The notes beneath the pieces are model-generated. The model ran no database searches, had not been told where the DNA came from, and was given only the letters and a program-made list of their open reading frames with translations. Position numbers and translations under genes: made by a program. A DNA stretch of 64,000 nt from Teratosphaeria epicoccoides (Eukaryota; Ascomycota; Dothideomycetes; Mycosphaerellales; Teratosphaeriaceae). Below, one piece after another: positions 45,101 to 55,932 of the stretch. The stretch is from NCBI GenBank assembly GCA_021401465.1, contig JADDMT010000131.1, forward strand, positions 1-64,000. Reading direction: 5' to 3'. The stretch's first letter is position 1. Each line of letters opens with the position of its first letter.

Positions 45101-47153
45101 TACGCAATAGTACCCGATTGCCTTCTAGTCGCGGAAGATGCAGGGCGCTAAGCTTAACTACGAGACTCACGACTAAGAGCTTTTGGCTATTGTTAACGGC
45201 TTCAAGGAGTACCGACACTACCTCGAAGGCGCAGCGTACCCTATTAAGGTACTCACCGACCATAACAACCTTCGCGGCTTCATGGGCGTGAAGCAGCTAA
45301 GTAGTCGGCAAGCAAGGTAGGCGACTTTCCTTACTAGCTTTGACTTCGTTATCTAGCATTGTTCCGGAAAGACGAATCCGGCCGACGGTCCTTCGCGACG
45401 ACCGGACTACGACACTAGGGAAGAGGGTAACCGACAGCTTCTCCCTACGCTGCAAACGAAGCTTGCAGTTTAGGGTAGCGATCTGTCGTTAGCTCCTCTT
45501 GTAGGTCGACTGTAGGTCTAATGGGGCCTCACGGCCTCCGCTAGTGACGAACCCTCCTATCCGGCAGTTGTAGCGACCGTGTCTAGCTCGATCCGTGCGG
45601 TAGTCAACCGGCTCACATGCGGTAAGCATGCGATGTCTGAAGAACCCTTTAAAGAAGTCTCGAGACTTATTTAGCGGTTGCAAGAGCGAGAACTAGAGTT
45701 GATTAATGAGGGTGTAGCCCTCTAGGACACCGCAGGCAGTCCGAAGTACTAGACCAAGTCAGGCGACTTGTAGTACTTTGACAATAGGCTCTACGTACCT
45801 GCCGACTACGCACTCCGTTCGCAGCTCCTCCGTATTCATCATGACGATGAACTTGCGGGCCATTTTGGCGTAGAGAAGACGAACGCACTTCTCGGACGCA
45901 AATACTAGTAGCCTACGCTAGAACAGGATGTCTCTGACTATGTCAAATCCTGCCAGACGTGCCAGATTAGCAAATCTCGGCGCCATCGCCCCTACGGCGA
46001 TGCTTAGGCGCTCCTACTGCCAGAGAGACTATGGCAAGACTTGACCATGGATTTCATTACCGATTTGCTGCCAGCAAAGTAGAAAGGCAATGTAGTTGAT
46101 GCTGTCCTTATAGTAGTCGACTAATACTCGAAGATGAATATCTTCATCCTATGTACGAAAAAGTGCACAAGCGGCGAGCTTGCGCGGCTACTTCGCGACG
46201 AAGTCATACGGCGCTTTAGTGTCCCCCGAAGTATCCTATCGGATCGAGGTTCTGTCTTTACTAGTGAATACTAGCAAGAATTTGTGTTTGAAGCGCGTGT
46301 CAAGCACCGCCTAAGTACAGCATTCTATCCACAGACTAATGGTCAGACTAAACGTATGAACTAGACTCTTAAGCAGTACCTTCGGTGCTACTACGCTAAG
46401 AACCAGGATGCCTAGGCCGACGCAATTCCTATGGCGGAATTTGCAGTCAATAACAGCGTGCATGCTGCTATGCGCATGTCGCCATTTCAGATTCTCTATG
46501 GCTTTAATCCGGAAATACACCTAGAACCGCCTCGGGACGAGTCTTCTGAGGAGAGGGTGCTAGCCGCCGCGGAATTAGCGCGGCGTATGCGCGAGGTACA
46601 TTCGGTGCTAATAGAACACTAGAAAAAGGCCTCAGAATCCCAGATTAAACATAATAACGCCCGTGCTAAACCGATGCAGTACGCAGTTAGTACGAAGGTA
46701 TTACTATTAACGAAGAATCTTAAGCTGAAACTTCCGAGCAAGAAGATGACGCCAAGGTTCGTCGGACCCTTCTGGATACGCGACGCGATAGGCTCGCAGG
46801 CGTACCGGCTATCGTTGCCATCGTCGTATCGTGTACACGACGTCTTCTACGTATCTCTACTCGAACCATGGGTATAGCGCGAGGGCGAAGAGCCCGCGGA
46901 CCCGATGCTAGTAGCAGAAGAGAACGAAGAGTAGGAAGTTGAGGGTATTAAGGACAGTATGCAGCGCAAGGGCGCAACGTACTATCTAGTGAAGTAGAAA
47001 GGATACCTACCTAAGTACACACAATGGGTTCTGGCCAAAGACTGTAAGAACGCTCCGGAAGCTATTCGTGAATTCGAAGAGCGGAGGAAGCGTGAGCAGG
47101 GCTTAAGAAGGTCGATTCGTAGGAAGATGAGGGTTCCGGAGCAGAATTCTTGA
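42189..47153 (+). pseudogene. Family 1 Gag-Pol polyprotein, copy I (1655 codons)
   Basis: One frame from ATG 42189 to TGA 47151-47153. Gag has a CCHC knuckle at codon 389 (last Cys and His both changed to Tyr). The protease segment Leu-Asp-Asn-Leu-Ala-Glu is around codon 472. Reverse transcriptase YLDD is at codons 797-800, and RNase H has Glu-Thr-Asp-Ala-Ser near 45040. Integrase has His-His/His near 45840, Met-Asp-Phe near 46045 and Ser-Asp-Arg-Gly near 46230; the third catalytic residue is Lys at codon 1395. A chromodomain-like Tyr-Leu-Val-Lys-x-Lys-Gly-Tyr is at codon 1599. Because Gag and Pol share one frame no frameshift is needed. TAG stops make it inactive. Confidence 0.92.
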
Positions 47154-47293
47154 CACGTGTATGTAGCGCATAACGCGCGAAGCGACAACGAGAAGCAAAC
47201 GCCCTACTCATACATCATTGATGCCTAAAGGCACACCTAGAATAAACCTAAGAAGAACAAGAGACATGCTCGGATTAGCTTCGTAGCTAATGC

Positions 47294-48790
47294 TTAGCGA
47301 CTACTAGTTAGGGGCTTCCTGACTGAACCCGAAGCAGGAGAGTCTTTCTTGTTGCGGTCCGCTAGGGACTGCCTACCCGCACGGGGTCTACTAAACACCC
47401 CGAAGCGACCATGAGTAACGGGGGTAGTAACGCCACGAAGAGAGGCCGGCATCTTCTTCTTTAGTAGGTTGCGAGGGAGCTTGTCTTCGGAGCCTATAGT
47501 AGCCAGAGAACGAGCGACACCCTTACCGCGCCTAGTCGCGACGACTACCTCATCCTTAGCATCAGAAGGCGAAGAGACTCGAGCGCGCTTGCGGCTGTCG
47601 CGCTCAGCCCTCGAGATCATCTTGCGCTTCTTGACACGAGTGTCGACTACATCATCGGACTTAGTGTCTCCCTTAGGCGCAACCGGTACGGTGACACTAC
47701 AGCGCGAAGGGATCACGTCAGGACCGAAGGTATCCTAAACGTCGTCATCCTCCTTATCCTCAAAGATCTGGCCTAGAGGCTTGTGCCTTAGCGTCTTGAC
47801 GGACGCAGTGCGGGTCGCAAGCAGGGAAGGCTCGGCTTCCTTGTCGCTGACCTCAATTTCGGCCCTGGCCCTCTTCTTCTTCTTAGACAGTAGCGTCGAG
47901 GCGGCGTAGGCGGCGGCGCTACAATGTGTTAGCTGTACGCACGCGACAGGATTCGAGTAAGTAACTTACGGCTTAGTCCTCAGGACCGGCTTAGAGGCAG
48001 GCTGCCTCTCGGTACGGCGCTAGGGCGTGGCCTTAGCGGCAGGAGCGGTGAATTGCTTGATGACCTTCTTGCGGATCATCCGCGTCTCAAAGTCATCGTC
48101 AATAGAGGCAAGGGCCCCGAGTTGCTGACGCTAACGGCTAGTCGGATATTTCTCGACGCTAACGTTAGCCTAGCGGAGAAAGTCAGCATTCATACTTAGA
48201 GGGCACCCGCACCGTATGCGTACTATGGCGAAGGTCTCGACCCTAACAGTTAGCACCTTCAAGATCTTCTAGACTAAGTCTGCGATTAGACCTAGACAAA
48301 CGTTTTCGCCTGTTAGCAGAGAGTCGAAGCGAACGCCGCTGTGAGAACGGTTAGCAGTCGCGGTAAAGCACAAGAGGGCGCCAAGCAGGTAGGCGAGTGC
48401 CTCGCGGTACTTAGCCTGTAGCCTGTTCATGGTCGGAGTGCCTTCGGCAATCCCCTCGTCGCGCGCACTCTAGAAGTCATCGATGTTACGGCAGAGCTGG
48501 TTGTACTCGCCATACACCTCTTCAGGGAGGTCTTGGCATTTTTGATGCTTGCCATTGCAGTTGACATAATTGCGGTAGACACCGCCCTCATTAAACCCGC
48601 TGACGTAGATCTCGGCTACGCTTCGGTCAGTACAAGTCACGCATACCTCGCGGGTAGGGGACGCCTTACTAACACGCGGAGGAGAGATGTGTGCAGCTTA
48701 GCTACTAAGGTTGTCGAGGCATTGTCGACACGAGCGACAATCGCAGGCAGAGCGAGTAGCGTCGAACTCAGTCTGCAGCACATGAGCCAT
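47294..48790 (-). pseudogene. Convergent accessory gene of family 1, copy I (499 codons)
   Basis: ATG complement at 48788-48790, stop at 47294-47296; length identical to C and H. A 140-codon open C-terminal part includes the basic KKRK and RKRAR patches. The N-terminal cysteine region, middle KKKK patch and acidic run are as in H. It lies tail-to-tail with pol at 140 bp distance and has its own TATA box at 48946-48953, 156 bp upstream. Internal stops are RIP-type. No known function. Confidence 0.82.
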
Positions 48791-49574
48791 TATAGCTAAG
48801 ACGGGTTGATTGATCTTGATTGATTGATTGAAGAAGAAGGAGCTCCGGTACAGACCCGCAGACACGGCAAGGCGCAAGCTAAGCGAAGTAGGAGCGGAGG
48901 TCGATGTTAGTGTCTTAGAACAGGAAAGTTTAGGAAGCGACGAGGTTTTTATACCCTCTGACAGCCCCCCTGTTGCCTACCGCAACCGTTGAGCTAGTAA
49001 CTCGAACTACATGCGCAGAGCACCTGCCTTTAGTTGACTTACAAGGGGACCGAATGATGCAATAACGGATAACGCGGCTGTCACGCATGTGCGCCGACCG
49101 CACTCGTGCTAGCCTACTAGCATGGAAATGTGGCGAGGCCCGCGCTAGGAGCGCGCTCCTGCCGTTTCGAGCGGCGCGCGTAGAGCGTCCGCGCACTTTC
49201 CTACTACCCCGAGGTTCTGCGACACGTTCTTCACAGTCACGACTAAATAGGGACAGCTAAGCTACTTGGCGAGGCCGGCGCGCATGCTCGCCCTATAATT
49301 TCAAGGATTAACCGAAGTACGTACTCGTGGTTTCCTAATATCTTGATCTGCATGTAAAGCGAAGGTATTGCGAAGCCACCTAACATGTGACAGATTGAAA
49401 CCCGCCCGAGTTAGTAGCCTCCGCCCCGCACTCGCTACGAAGGTGTTAAGGTGTGCGCATGACACATGTTGCGCAGGCTATCTACCTATTTACCCTTGCG
49501 CAGTGTGAGCGTGCCACATCCCGTACCCTATATGTTCCGCGTGCGTCACTTAGTAAGGCTAGGGACATCCTCAT
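48791..49574 (-). promoter_or_regulatory. Promoter and leader of the convergent gene, copy I
   Basis: Non-coding. TATAAAAA on the minus strand (48946-48953), a GC-rich segment around 49130-49180, and TTGATTGATTGA repeats next to the start codon. I see no conserved ORF. Confidence 0.6.
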
Positions 49575-49588
49575 AGGAGGAGGGGCAG
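49575..49588 (+). other. Polypurine tract of copy I
   Basis: AGGAGGAGGGGCAG directly before the 3' LTR; the expected primer for plus-strand DNA synthesis. Confidence 0.7.
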
Positions 49589-49948
49589 TGATACGGTTGA
49601 TACTAGGGGACCATTTAAACCGCATGGGTTCTAATGGCCGCCCTTAGCATGCAGTGACCCTGCCACATATGGCAAGGGGGTCCTTCGTACATACGTTAGC
49701 TTGTATGTCGTCTAAGTAGGATCAGTTGTCGACGTAGGACGCCCCTACGTCGCTGACCCTACGGTACCCCTACGGGGTTAGGCTCGGACATGCTTTCCCT
49801 AATTAAGGAGCGTCGGGGGTTATAAGCACCCTTAGCGCCACCTCTGCGATAAGCAGAAAGCAGCGCTGTCTTGTACCTACTAAAAGGTCGGATTACTCTG
49901 TCACACTGCGAGATATTTTCATATCATATAGCACATATATCTATATCA
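49589..49948 (+). repeat. 3' LTR of copy I
   Basis: 360 bp, TG...CA, followed by the AAGTG duplication. Confidence 0.95.
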
Positions 49949-49953
49949 AAGTG

Positions 49954-50880
49954 TAAGGCCTGCTTCGATCGTGCCTATGCTCTGCTATCGCGGCGCCTTA
50001 GGTTTGTGAATTATGCCGCGCTAGGTCTTAGAGGTTCTTGTCGAGGAAACACGCACACTCATCGTTCGGGCTGTGCCTATATCGTGTCTGTTTAAATTAC
50101 AGATGTCAGGATTACTCGAAACACGCGTTGTTTATACTCGTTAGTCTCTCGGCTAACTTCAGATAAAAGATATGGCGGACCCTTCCGCGCTTTTCGCACC
50201 TTATCGCCATAGCCGTAGCCGTCGTATATGCGACGCCGCATTGTCTATCTTCTAGTCCGCTACGACACTATCTATAGCAGGCATGATCTAGACGCTAGGG
50301 TCCTAATAATTATGGCACTTAAGACACGCATATAGGAACAGGATACTCGAGCCTATGCGTGCAAGGTAACTGTTTCCTTGCCTAACATGTACTGACTTTG
50401 ACTAGTATCTCTAGTAGGTAGTAGAGAACGGTTACATCCTAGACAGATTTAACAAGATAGCTAGATTCATCGGGCTAGATTACAGGTCGAAAGATAAGGC
50501 CATGATTGTAGGGGACTTCGTGACTACTAATCCTATTGTTAAAGGCTACTAAGACGACCCTTAGTTGCTTATATCGACTATAAACAAAATTGAGAGTAGC
50601 GTAACTCTTGTACCTGCTAACGCTATCACGATACTAGATGATAACTTAAAACAGTAGTCGACTAGGCAAGCCTATAGTAGGGTTAGTCGCACTAGATTGA
50701 TGTAGTTAGCGCGATTAACAGAGGCAATAAGATTTTACTAGGTTGCGCTATAGAGCCAATTCGGAGAGTAGACTATAAACTATTAGCAGACTAGTGACGA
50801 CTTCATTAATACCATGCGCAATGATTAGGGCGAGTAGAGAGGCATAGGATCGTACGGGCTGCGCAGGCTAGCGTAAGATG
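49954..50880 (+). pseudogene. 3' part of the unrecognised plus-strand gene of T
   Basis: It continues the frame broken by I: Lys-Ala-Cys-Phe-Asp-Arg-Ala-Tyr and further Arg/Cys-rich sequence to about 50440. A second frame then reads well (Phe-Asn-Lys-Ile-Ala-Arg-Phe-Ile-Gly-Leu) to about 50880. The frame change could be an intron or indel. Many TAG stops. No domain recognised; it precedes the transposase gene in the same direction. Confidence 0.45.
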
Positions 50881-51473
50881 ACAGATTGACTAGGGTTTAA
50901 CTGCAATCTTGTAATAGAGTAATGCTAGTAGTCATGCGCGAGTAGTATCGTTTCAGATAGCGACTACACAAGTACCTCATCTAATAGAGTATATGCATAA
51001 CACTGATCATCTCGTCCGTTCGAATGTACTCGACGACTACTAAATGCTAGTAGTATACTAGCGGTACGTCTACTACTACTACGTCAAGGTCCGACCCATA
51101 GATCGCTACTACATGTTTTAAACCCTTACAATCGACAGACAACGACTGCTAGTAGTATACTAGCGGCACTCCTACTACGTCTACGCTATACATCTAAGCC
51201 GCTAGTAATAGAGGGTATAACTCTGTGCATATAAATACTATACACTTTAGATTTATATATGAAACTACTCGAAATTTGGGATTCCTGGCCAAAATAGCGC
51301 TCGTACTACCTGCGATCGACAGAATGAGTTAGCTAATATAACTGCCGCTAGTATACTCCCGGCACATCCATTTTCGTCTACTCTAGGCCCTCCTTTACTA
51401 CTACACTCTAATAACACTCGATTCTTCTATTAACCTAAACACTAACCCTAACCACGCATAGCCGGCTAACAGG
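50881..51473. repeat. Non-coding T segment with foldback repeats upstream of the transposase
   Basis: It contains GCTAGTAGTATACTAGCGG at about 51044 and again at 51153, and a related GCCGCTAGTATACTCCCGGC at about 51343. TA-rich sequence with ATAAATACTATA-type elements lies at 51228-51265. CTAACCCTAACC, a telomere-like 12-mer, lies just before the ATG at 51474. Probably the transposase promoter. Confidence 0.4.
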
Positions 51474-54400
51474 ATGAACCGTCTGAGCGGCAATTAGCTA
51501 CCCGCGTGGCACGCGCACCTTTCTAGGGGTCAGGTGTTTATAGTGATTAACGCGTCTATAAGCGCCGTAGCCTTTGTAACATACTATGTCGACGATGGCT
51601 TCACAGCGTATACTATACTACACAGGCTACAGCAAGGCATTAAAAGGTCATAGTAGTCATGCCTAGCATGTTCCTACCTACATGGCGGCGAAGTTTTAGC
51701 ACTTCATTAATTAGAGCACTATAGATCTTAGACCTGACGAGAAATACGTGTCAGATTTAAACATCTCCTTAGACTCGAACGACAGAGTCGAAACTCAATT
51801 AGTAGACGATGTCCTCGCCTACGAGGAGGGGGCATTAGTCGACGATGCTACGGGAGTAGATAGGCAGTATGTTGCAAACGAGGAACTAGTCACAGTCGTC
51901 GAGCCTGTGTTTAATGAGGCTCACATGCAAGAGAAAGAGATAGTAGTAACAGCTAGGGCAATCGACGATAACAGCGGTGACATTAACGCGCTTAGTCTCT
52001 ACGACGACCTAGCAGCATTCACAAGAGACGCCACATCTCTAGATAGACAATATAGAGACACGAATAGCAGCCAAACGGGTAGGCTACATGGCGTCACGAG
52101 CGAGTACAGCTTGGCTTTAATCTATATGCGCGCTAGTAGGCTGTTGTCTGCTAGGTACGAGTAACCGTACAAGCGGACACCTTTTGGCGTAGGTAGTCTC
52201 ACAGCAGGCAGGCTAATCAAAGTGTACATTAAGCCGCAATCCTACCGAGTTAGTAATAACCTTGACTAGGTCTAACAAACAGACAGATAAGGAACTTAAC
52301 GAATAGGGCTATGCCTTCTTCTAAAGTGATGCAGATATAGCATTCGCATACTAGCTCTTACATGAAGGCATTTCAAGCAACGCTATCGATCGGTTATTCA
52401 AGAATCCCCGGCTGCAGAAGATCCACGAACTGCTTAGCTTTCGGTTAGGCGTAGAGCTTAAGGACAAGATCCGAGAAGTAAGTGCCTGCTAACTACTATT
52501 CATTGCAAAGTAGAGTATTACGAACATCGAATTAGAATCTCCATAGTTAACCTCTAGTGTCAAGACGGTGCCTCTAAGGCACCGGAAAGTCGAAGACGTT
52601 ATGCGCTTTCTTATAGGGCACAAGGGTTTCAGGAATAATCTCGTGTACGCGCCTTATTACCTCGAGACTCTAGATGACCCGCCTAGGCGGATCTATTAGG
52701 ACATAGCCTCTGTAGACTAGTAGTAGGACAAACAGAAAGAGCTTGGAATAGACGGAGCGACAATTGTGCTACTAATTCTTGCTAGTGACAAGACACAGGT
52801 TACTAATCATTAAGGTGACCTGATTGCATAGCTAGTATACTTGATAATTAGCAACCTGCCTAGATCAGTTTGTAACTCTAACCATCGACTAGGTAGCGTG
52901 CTCCTAGCGATGCTACTAGTAGTTAAAGGCGGGAAAGGAAGCATCAGGGACGAGCTATACTATCGCTACATGAAGACAATGTTCGACCCTATTACTAAGC
53001 TCGCCGCGGGCGAGGGCCTCGACGTCTTGTGTGCGGATAGCGAGATACAGCGATGTTTCCTAAATATCGCAGTATACGCGAGCGACTACTAAGAACAGGT
53101 AATGATCACAGGCGTGAAGAATAACCGCTACTACATAATATGTATAATCGATCCAGAAAAACGCGAAGACCTCGAAGCGGTTACGCTATAGCGGATACAT
53201 AAGGACACGCAAATACAAATCATGCTCTAGCGAGCAGCGAAGAAGGACCAGGGTAGCTACATGCACGACCTACTAAACTTCGCATTTAGGCACCCTAGCC
53301 TAAATATCTACAAGACGCTAATAGTAGACGTGCTCTACTAACTCTTTAAGGGTGTATTAATGTACGTCATAGATTAGACGCGAGATTTGCTTAAGAGTCG
53401 ACTACCTCTGTCTTCGAAGCAAGCTAGAGCGGTACTCCTACAAGCTAAGGGCTAGCATAAAGTAGCAAGAAAGAGTAACAAAGGCAAGACTGTCGTAGAT
53501 CATTAACTAGATATCATTATCGACCGTCGCTTCGCGGCGGTGCCTGCATTTAGGAACCTCCGGGTATTTAGCTAGATGTCCGCAGTAAGCTAATAGACAG
53601 GCTAGGAGCAGAAGAGTGTGCTGCGATAGTTGCTCCTAGTCTTCGTGCTACTATTAGAAGAGGCTAAGGCACATGGCGCTATCCGGTTCTTGCGGGCGAT
53701 AGTAGACTTCTCTTAGTTAGCGCAATATCCTTCACATGATAGCGAAACGCTCCGGTTTATAGTCCTCGCCCTGTTCTAATGCAACTAGTATAAAGAAGAG
53801 TTCAGGGAGTACCGCATAAGCAAAGGAGAGCTAAGAAAGAAGAAAGCGCAGACAGAGCGAGCAGAGGAGCCTAAGATAGTAGACAATGTGTGTAAACTAC
53901 AAGGGCACTTTAATTTTCCTAAGTTTCATGCCCTTACACACTACGTAGACATGATACGGCTCTTTAGCAACGCGCTAGACCTCGACACTAGCTACTTCGA
54001 ACACAAGCATGTCGAATACGTTAAGAAGCTATTCAAATTAACTAATAAGAAGAACGGATAGGAGGACCAAATTATGGAGCACTTCTAGCGAAAGATTACT
54101 ATACTCACATTCTTTGATACTAGCCTAATGTTCTGGCAGCAGACTAAGGCCGAACGTCAAGAGGCTCGGGAGCGCGAAGTGCCTTAACCGACAGAGCAGA
54201 AGGATGTCGAAGCCTTCCTTAGCTAGCGAAGGCTAAGATCTAGCTAATCGTTACTAGGTAGAGATATATAGAGGACAGTTAGTAATGTAGTAGTACACAT
54301 AGGGCTAGAGGTAGGGCCTTACTTCCGTTATGCTACTACAGTGTTTGTTAGAGAGTACTAGGCGTTATCTAATATAACATCGACGTTGAATATAATGCGT

Positions 54401-55192
54401 CTTGATCCTAACAGGATCAAGGGAAGACCGGATTAGGTCGACGATTTAGATGTATCTTTCTATACTAGTGTATAGTGCTAGAAGATGCATCATAAGGATC
54501 CTGACAATCCATCTGTAACTAAGCCGGATGTCGTTAGATGTACCCTGAACTAGCAAGGAATCTAGGACAATCGCCGTAACGACTAGCTCTAGGTCTAGGA
54601 GTACGAAGTACCGCTAGTTACAGACGAGACTACTAGCGTTAATAGACAAATCGACCTAGTTGTTGCCTTTAAGGGCCGGCTGCCTACTTGCCTGTTATAT
54701 GTCGTAACCTTCCGAGACAAGAAATCGCGCGTCATAGTAGACGGCTATAACTACATAATACTAGCACATAATAAACGTCCGACCTACATAGATATGTTCG
54801 TAGACCTATTCTGGCCGAAAGATCCGGCCGGAAGAGCAGACGATGTTTATAGCATGATAGTAATCATAGCGATGCGTTCCGGCCTATAGGAAGGTACTCT
54901 GCAAGGTCGCCGCATCTACGGGCTTACTAGTGTCTACTATAGTATCTACGTTATGCTAACAGACGAATATGACACCTCCGGCTAATATGACATGTACATT
55001 AACAACACTGCCGACTTTGAGACCTATAACTTTATATACAATGCAGACTAGGAGGAACAAGAGTCTAGGGTAGTAACTAAACACAAGCTACATCGCCTAA
55101 ATACAGCTAAGGAGCGCGATATTGCGGCTACTAGCAAGGAAGGGCCGCTATCGCTCAAGCGTGGCGTCGCTAGCAGCTCTACTTAGGACTAA
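51474..55192 (+). pseudogene. Plavaka-like (CACTA superfamily) transposase
   Basis: The core at about 52270-54190 has the order typical of Plavaka transposases. A block with Ala-Ser-Asp-Lys-Thr near 52785 is followed by a Val-Cys-Ala-Asp-Ser-Glu-Ile-type block near 53030, then Glu-Gln-Val and Cys/Asp-Pro-Glu-Lys-Arg. Ile-Asp-Arg-Arg-Phe-Ala-Ala-Val-Pro-Ala-Phe follows near 53522, then Phe-His-Ala-Leu-Thr-His-Tyr and Glu-His-Lys-His. An acidic N-terminal frame (51682-52164) precedes a frame change near 52250; a C-terminal region extends to TAA near 55190. DDE assignments are by analogy. TAG stops at Trp/Gln positions show RIP. Start at 51474 is uncertain. Confidence 0.7.
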
Positions 55193-55384
55193 TTAAGGAG
55201 AAACAAACGTAAACGATTATAACATGCGTAACAAATGCCATACTAGTAAGCTCGATAAAGGTAGCACGCCGCAAGGAGGGCTCCTAGCACGTAGTTCTTC
55301 TAGCTAGCGCTAGTAAGTAGACTTGACGACTTAGCTACTTAGCTGACCTGTGCCGTAGTTAAACATGATGCTAATCGGGGTAGG
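55193..55384. other. Right end of T up to the F insertion
   Basis: Non-coding. TTAGCTACTTAGCTGACC-type units at about 55330-55350 echo those at the left end. The true transposon end is not identifiable because family 2 LTR sequence begins at 55385. Confidence 0.4.
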
Positions 55385-55873
55385 TGTCATAAGTGTCAGG
55401 AGTACTGTCCGGAGTACTGTAGGATACAGGATCATGAGGGTCCTAAGTGCTATAAGTTATAGTATAGTCATAGGAGTACTATGAGTTATAGACATAGTCA
55501 TAGGAGAAAGGATCTATCACGTGAGGACAGATCCCCGGATCTATAGGGTTAGTCTATAGATCTATAGGCCTACAAGGAAGAAGGGATCTGTCACGGGATA
55601 ATAGACCCTTAGATCTGTAGGGTTAGTCCATAGATCTGTAGACATAGATCTTTCGGGTCTGTCGACAGATCTAATAGAGCTGCTCTGTCTCTCTAGTATA
55701 TAGGGATAGCTTTAGGACAGGTAGTTAGGAGCTTCGTGCTTAATCTTAATTTAATCCTCTCTTGCTTAGAGGAGAGTTAGTTACAAGGTTAACTACTATT
55801 ATCGATATTCTTCACAGCTCTGCGAGTCTAACACCTGATCCCCTTCCTGCTATCGGCACCTACCCTTATAACA
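55385..55873 (+). repeat. 5' LTR of copy F
   Basis: 489 bp, TGTCAT...ATAACA (last G changed to A). Confidence 0.93.
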
Positions 55874-55932
55874 TTTTGAGCACTACTTCTAAGGAAGCAT
55901 CAGGAGACTCGTCGAGCGCTTAACATACGCCT

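Larger units (their letters stand above)
41780..49948 (+). mobile_element. Family 1 Ty3/Gypsy element, complete copy I (8169 bp)
   Basis: 360-bp LTRs (41780-42139 and 49589-49948) and a perfect TSD AAGTG (41775-41779 and 49949-49953). It encodes Gag-Pol (+) and the convergent gene (-). It is among the least mutated copies and makes a good reference. It is in opposite orientation to H, 4.76 kb away, in the same host transposon. Confidence 0.97.
27786..55384 (+). mobile_element. Plavaka-like DNA transposon remnant T, interrupted by a solo LTR, H and I
   Basis: The blocks 27786-28279, 28798-28847, 37017-41779 and 49949-55384 are joined by the TSDs of three LTR insertions, giving about 10.7 kb. 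They contain a Plavaka-like transposase (plus), one other plus gene and two minus genes. All have coding-like frames across the insertion points. Short repeated motifs occur near the left end, at 37.7-37.9 kb and at the right end. I could not find matching terminal inverted repeats or a TSD, so both ends are approximate. The block at 27.8-37.9 kb could be a second, separate transposon. Confidence 0.55.

Noticed and set aside
42189..47153. TAG as a reassigned sense codon, since nearly all internal stops are TAG
   Set aside because: Other copies have CAG or TGG at the same positions and the differences are RIP-type transitions on both strands, so mutation explains it.
51466..51470. True internal telomere tract
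   Set aside because: Only about two TTAGGG-type units are present, too short to be a telomere relic.
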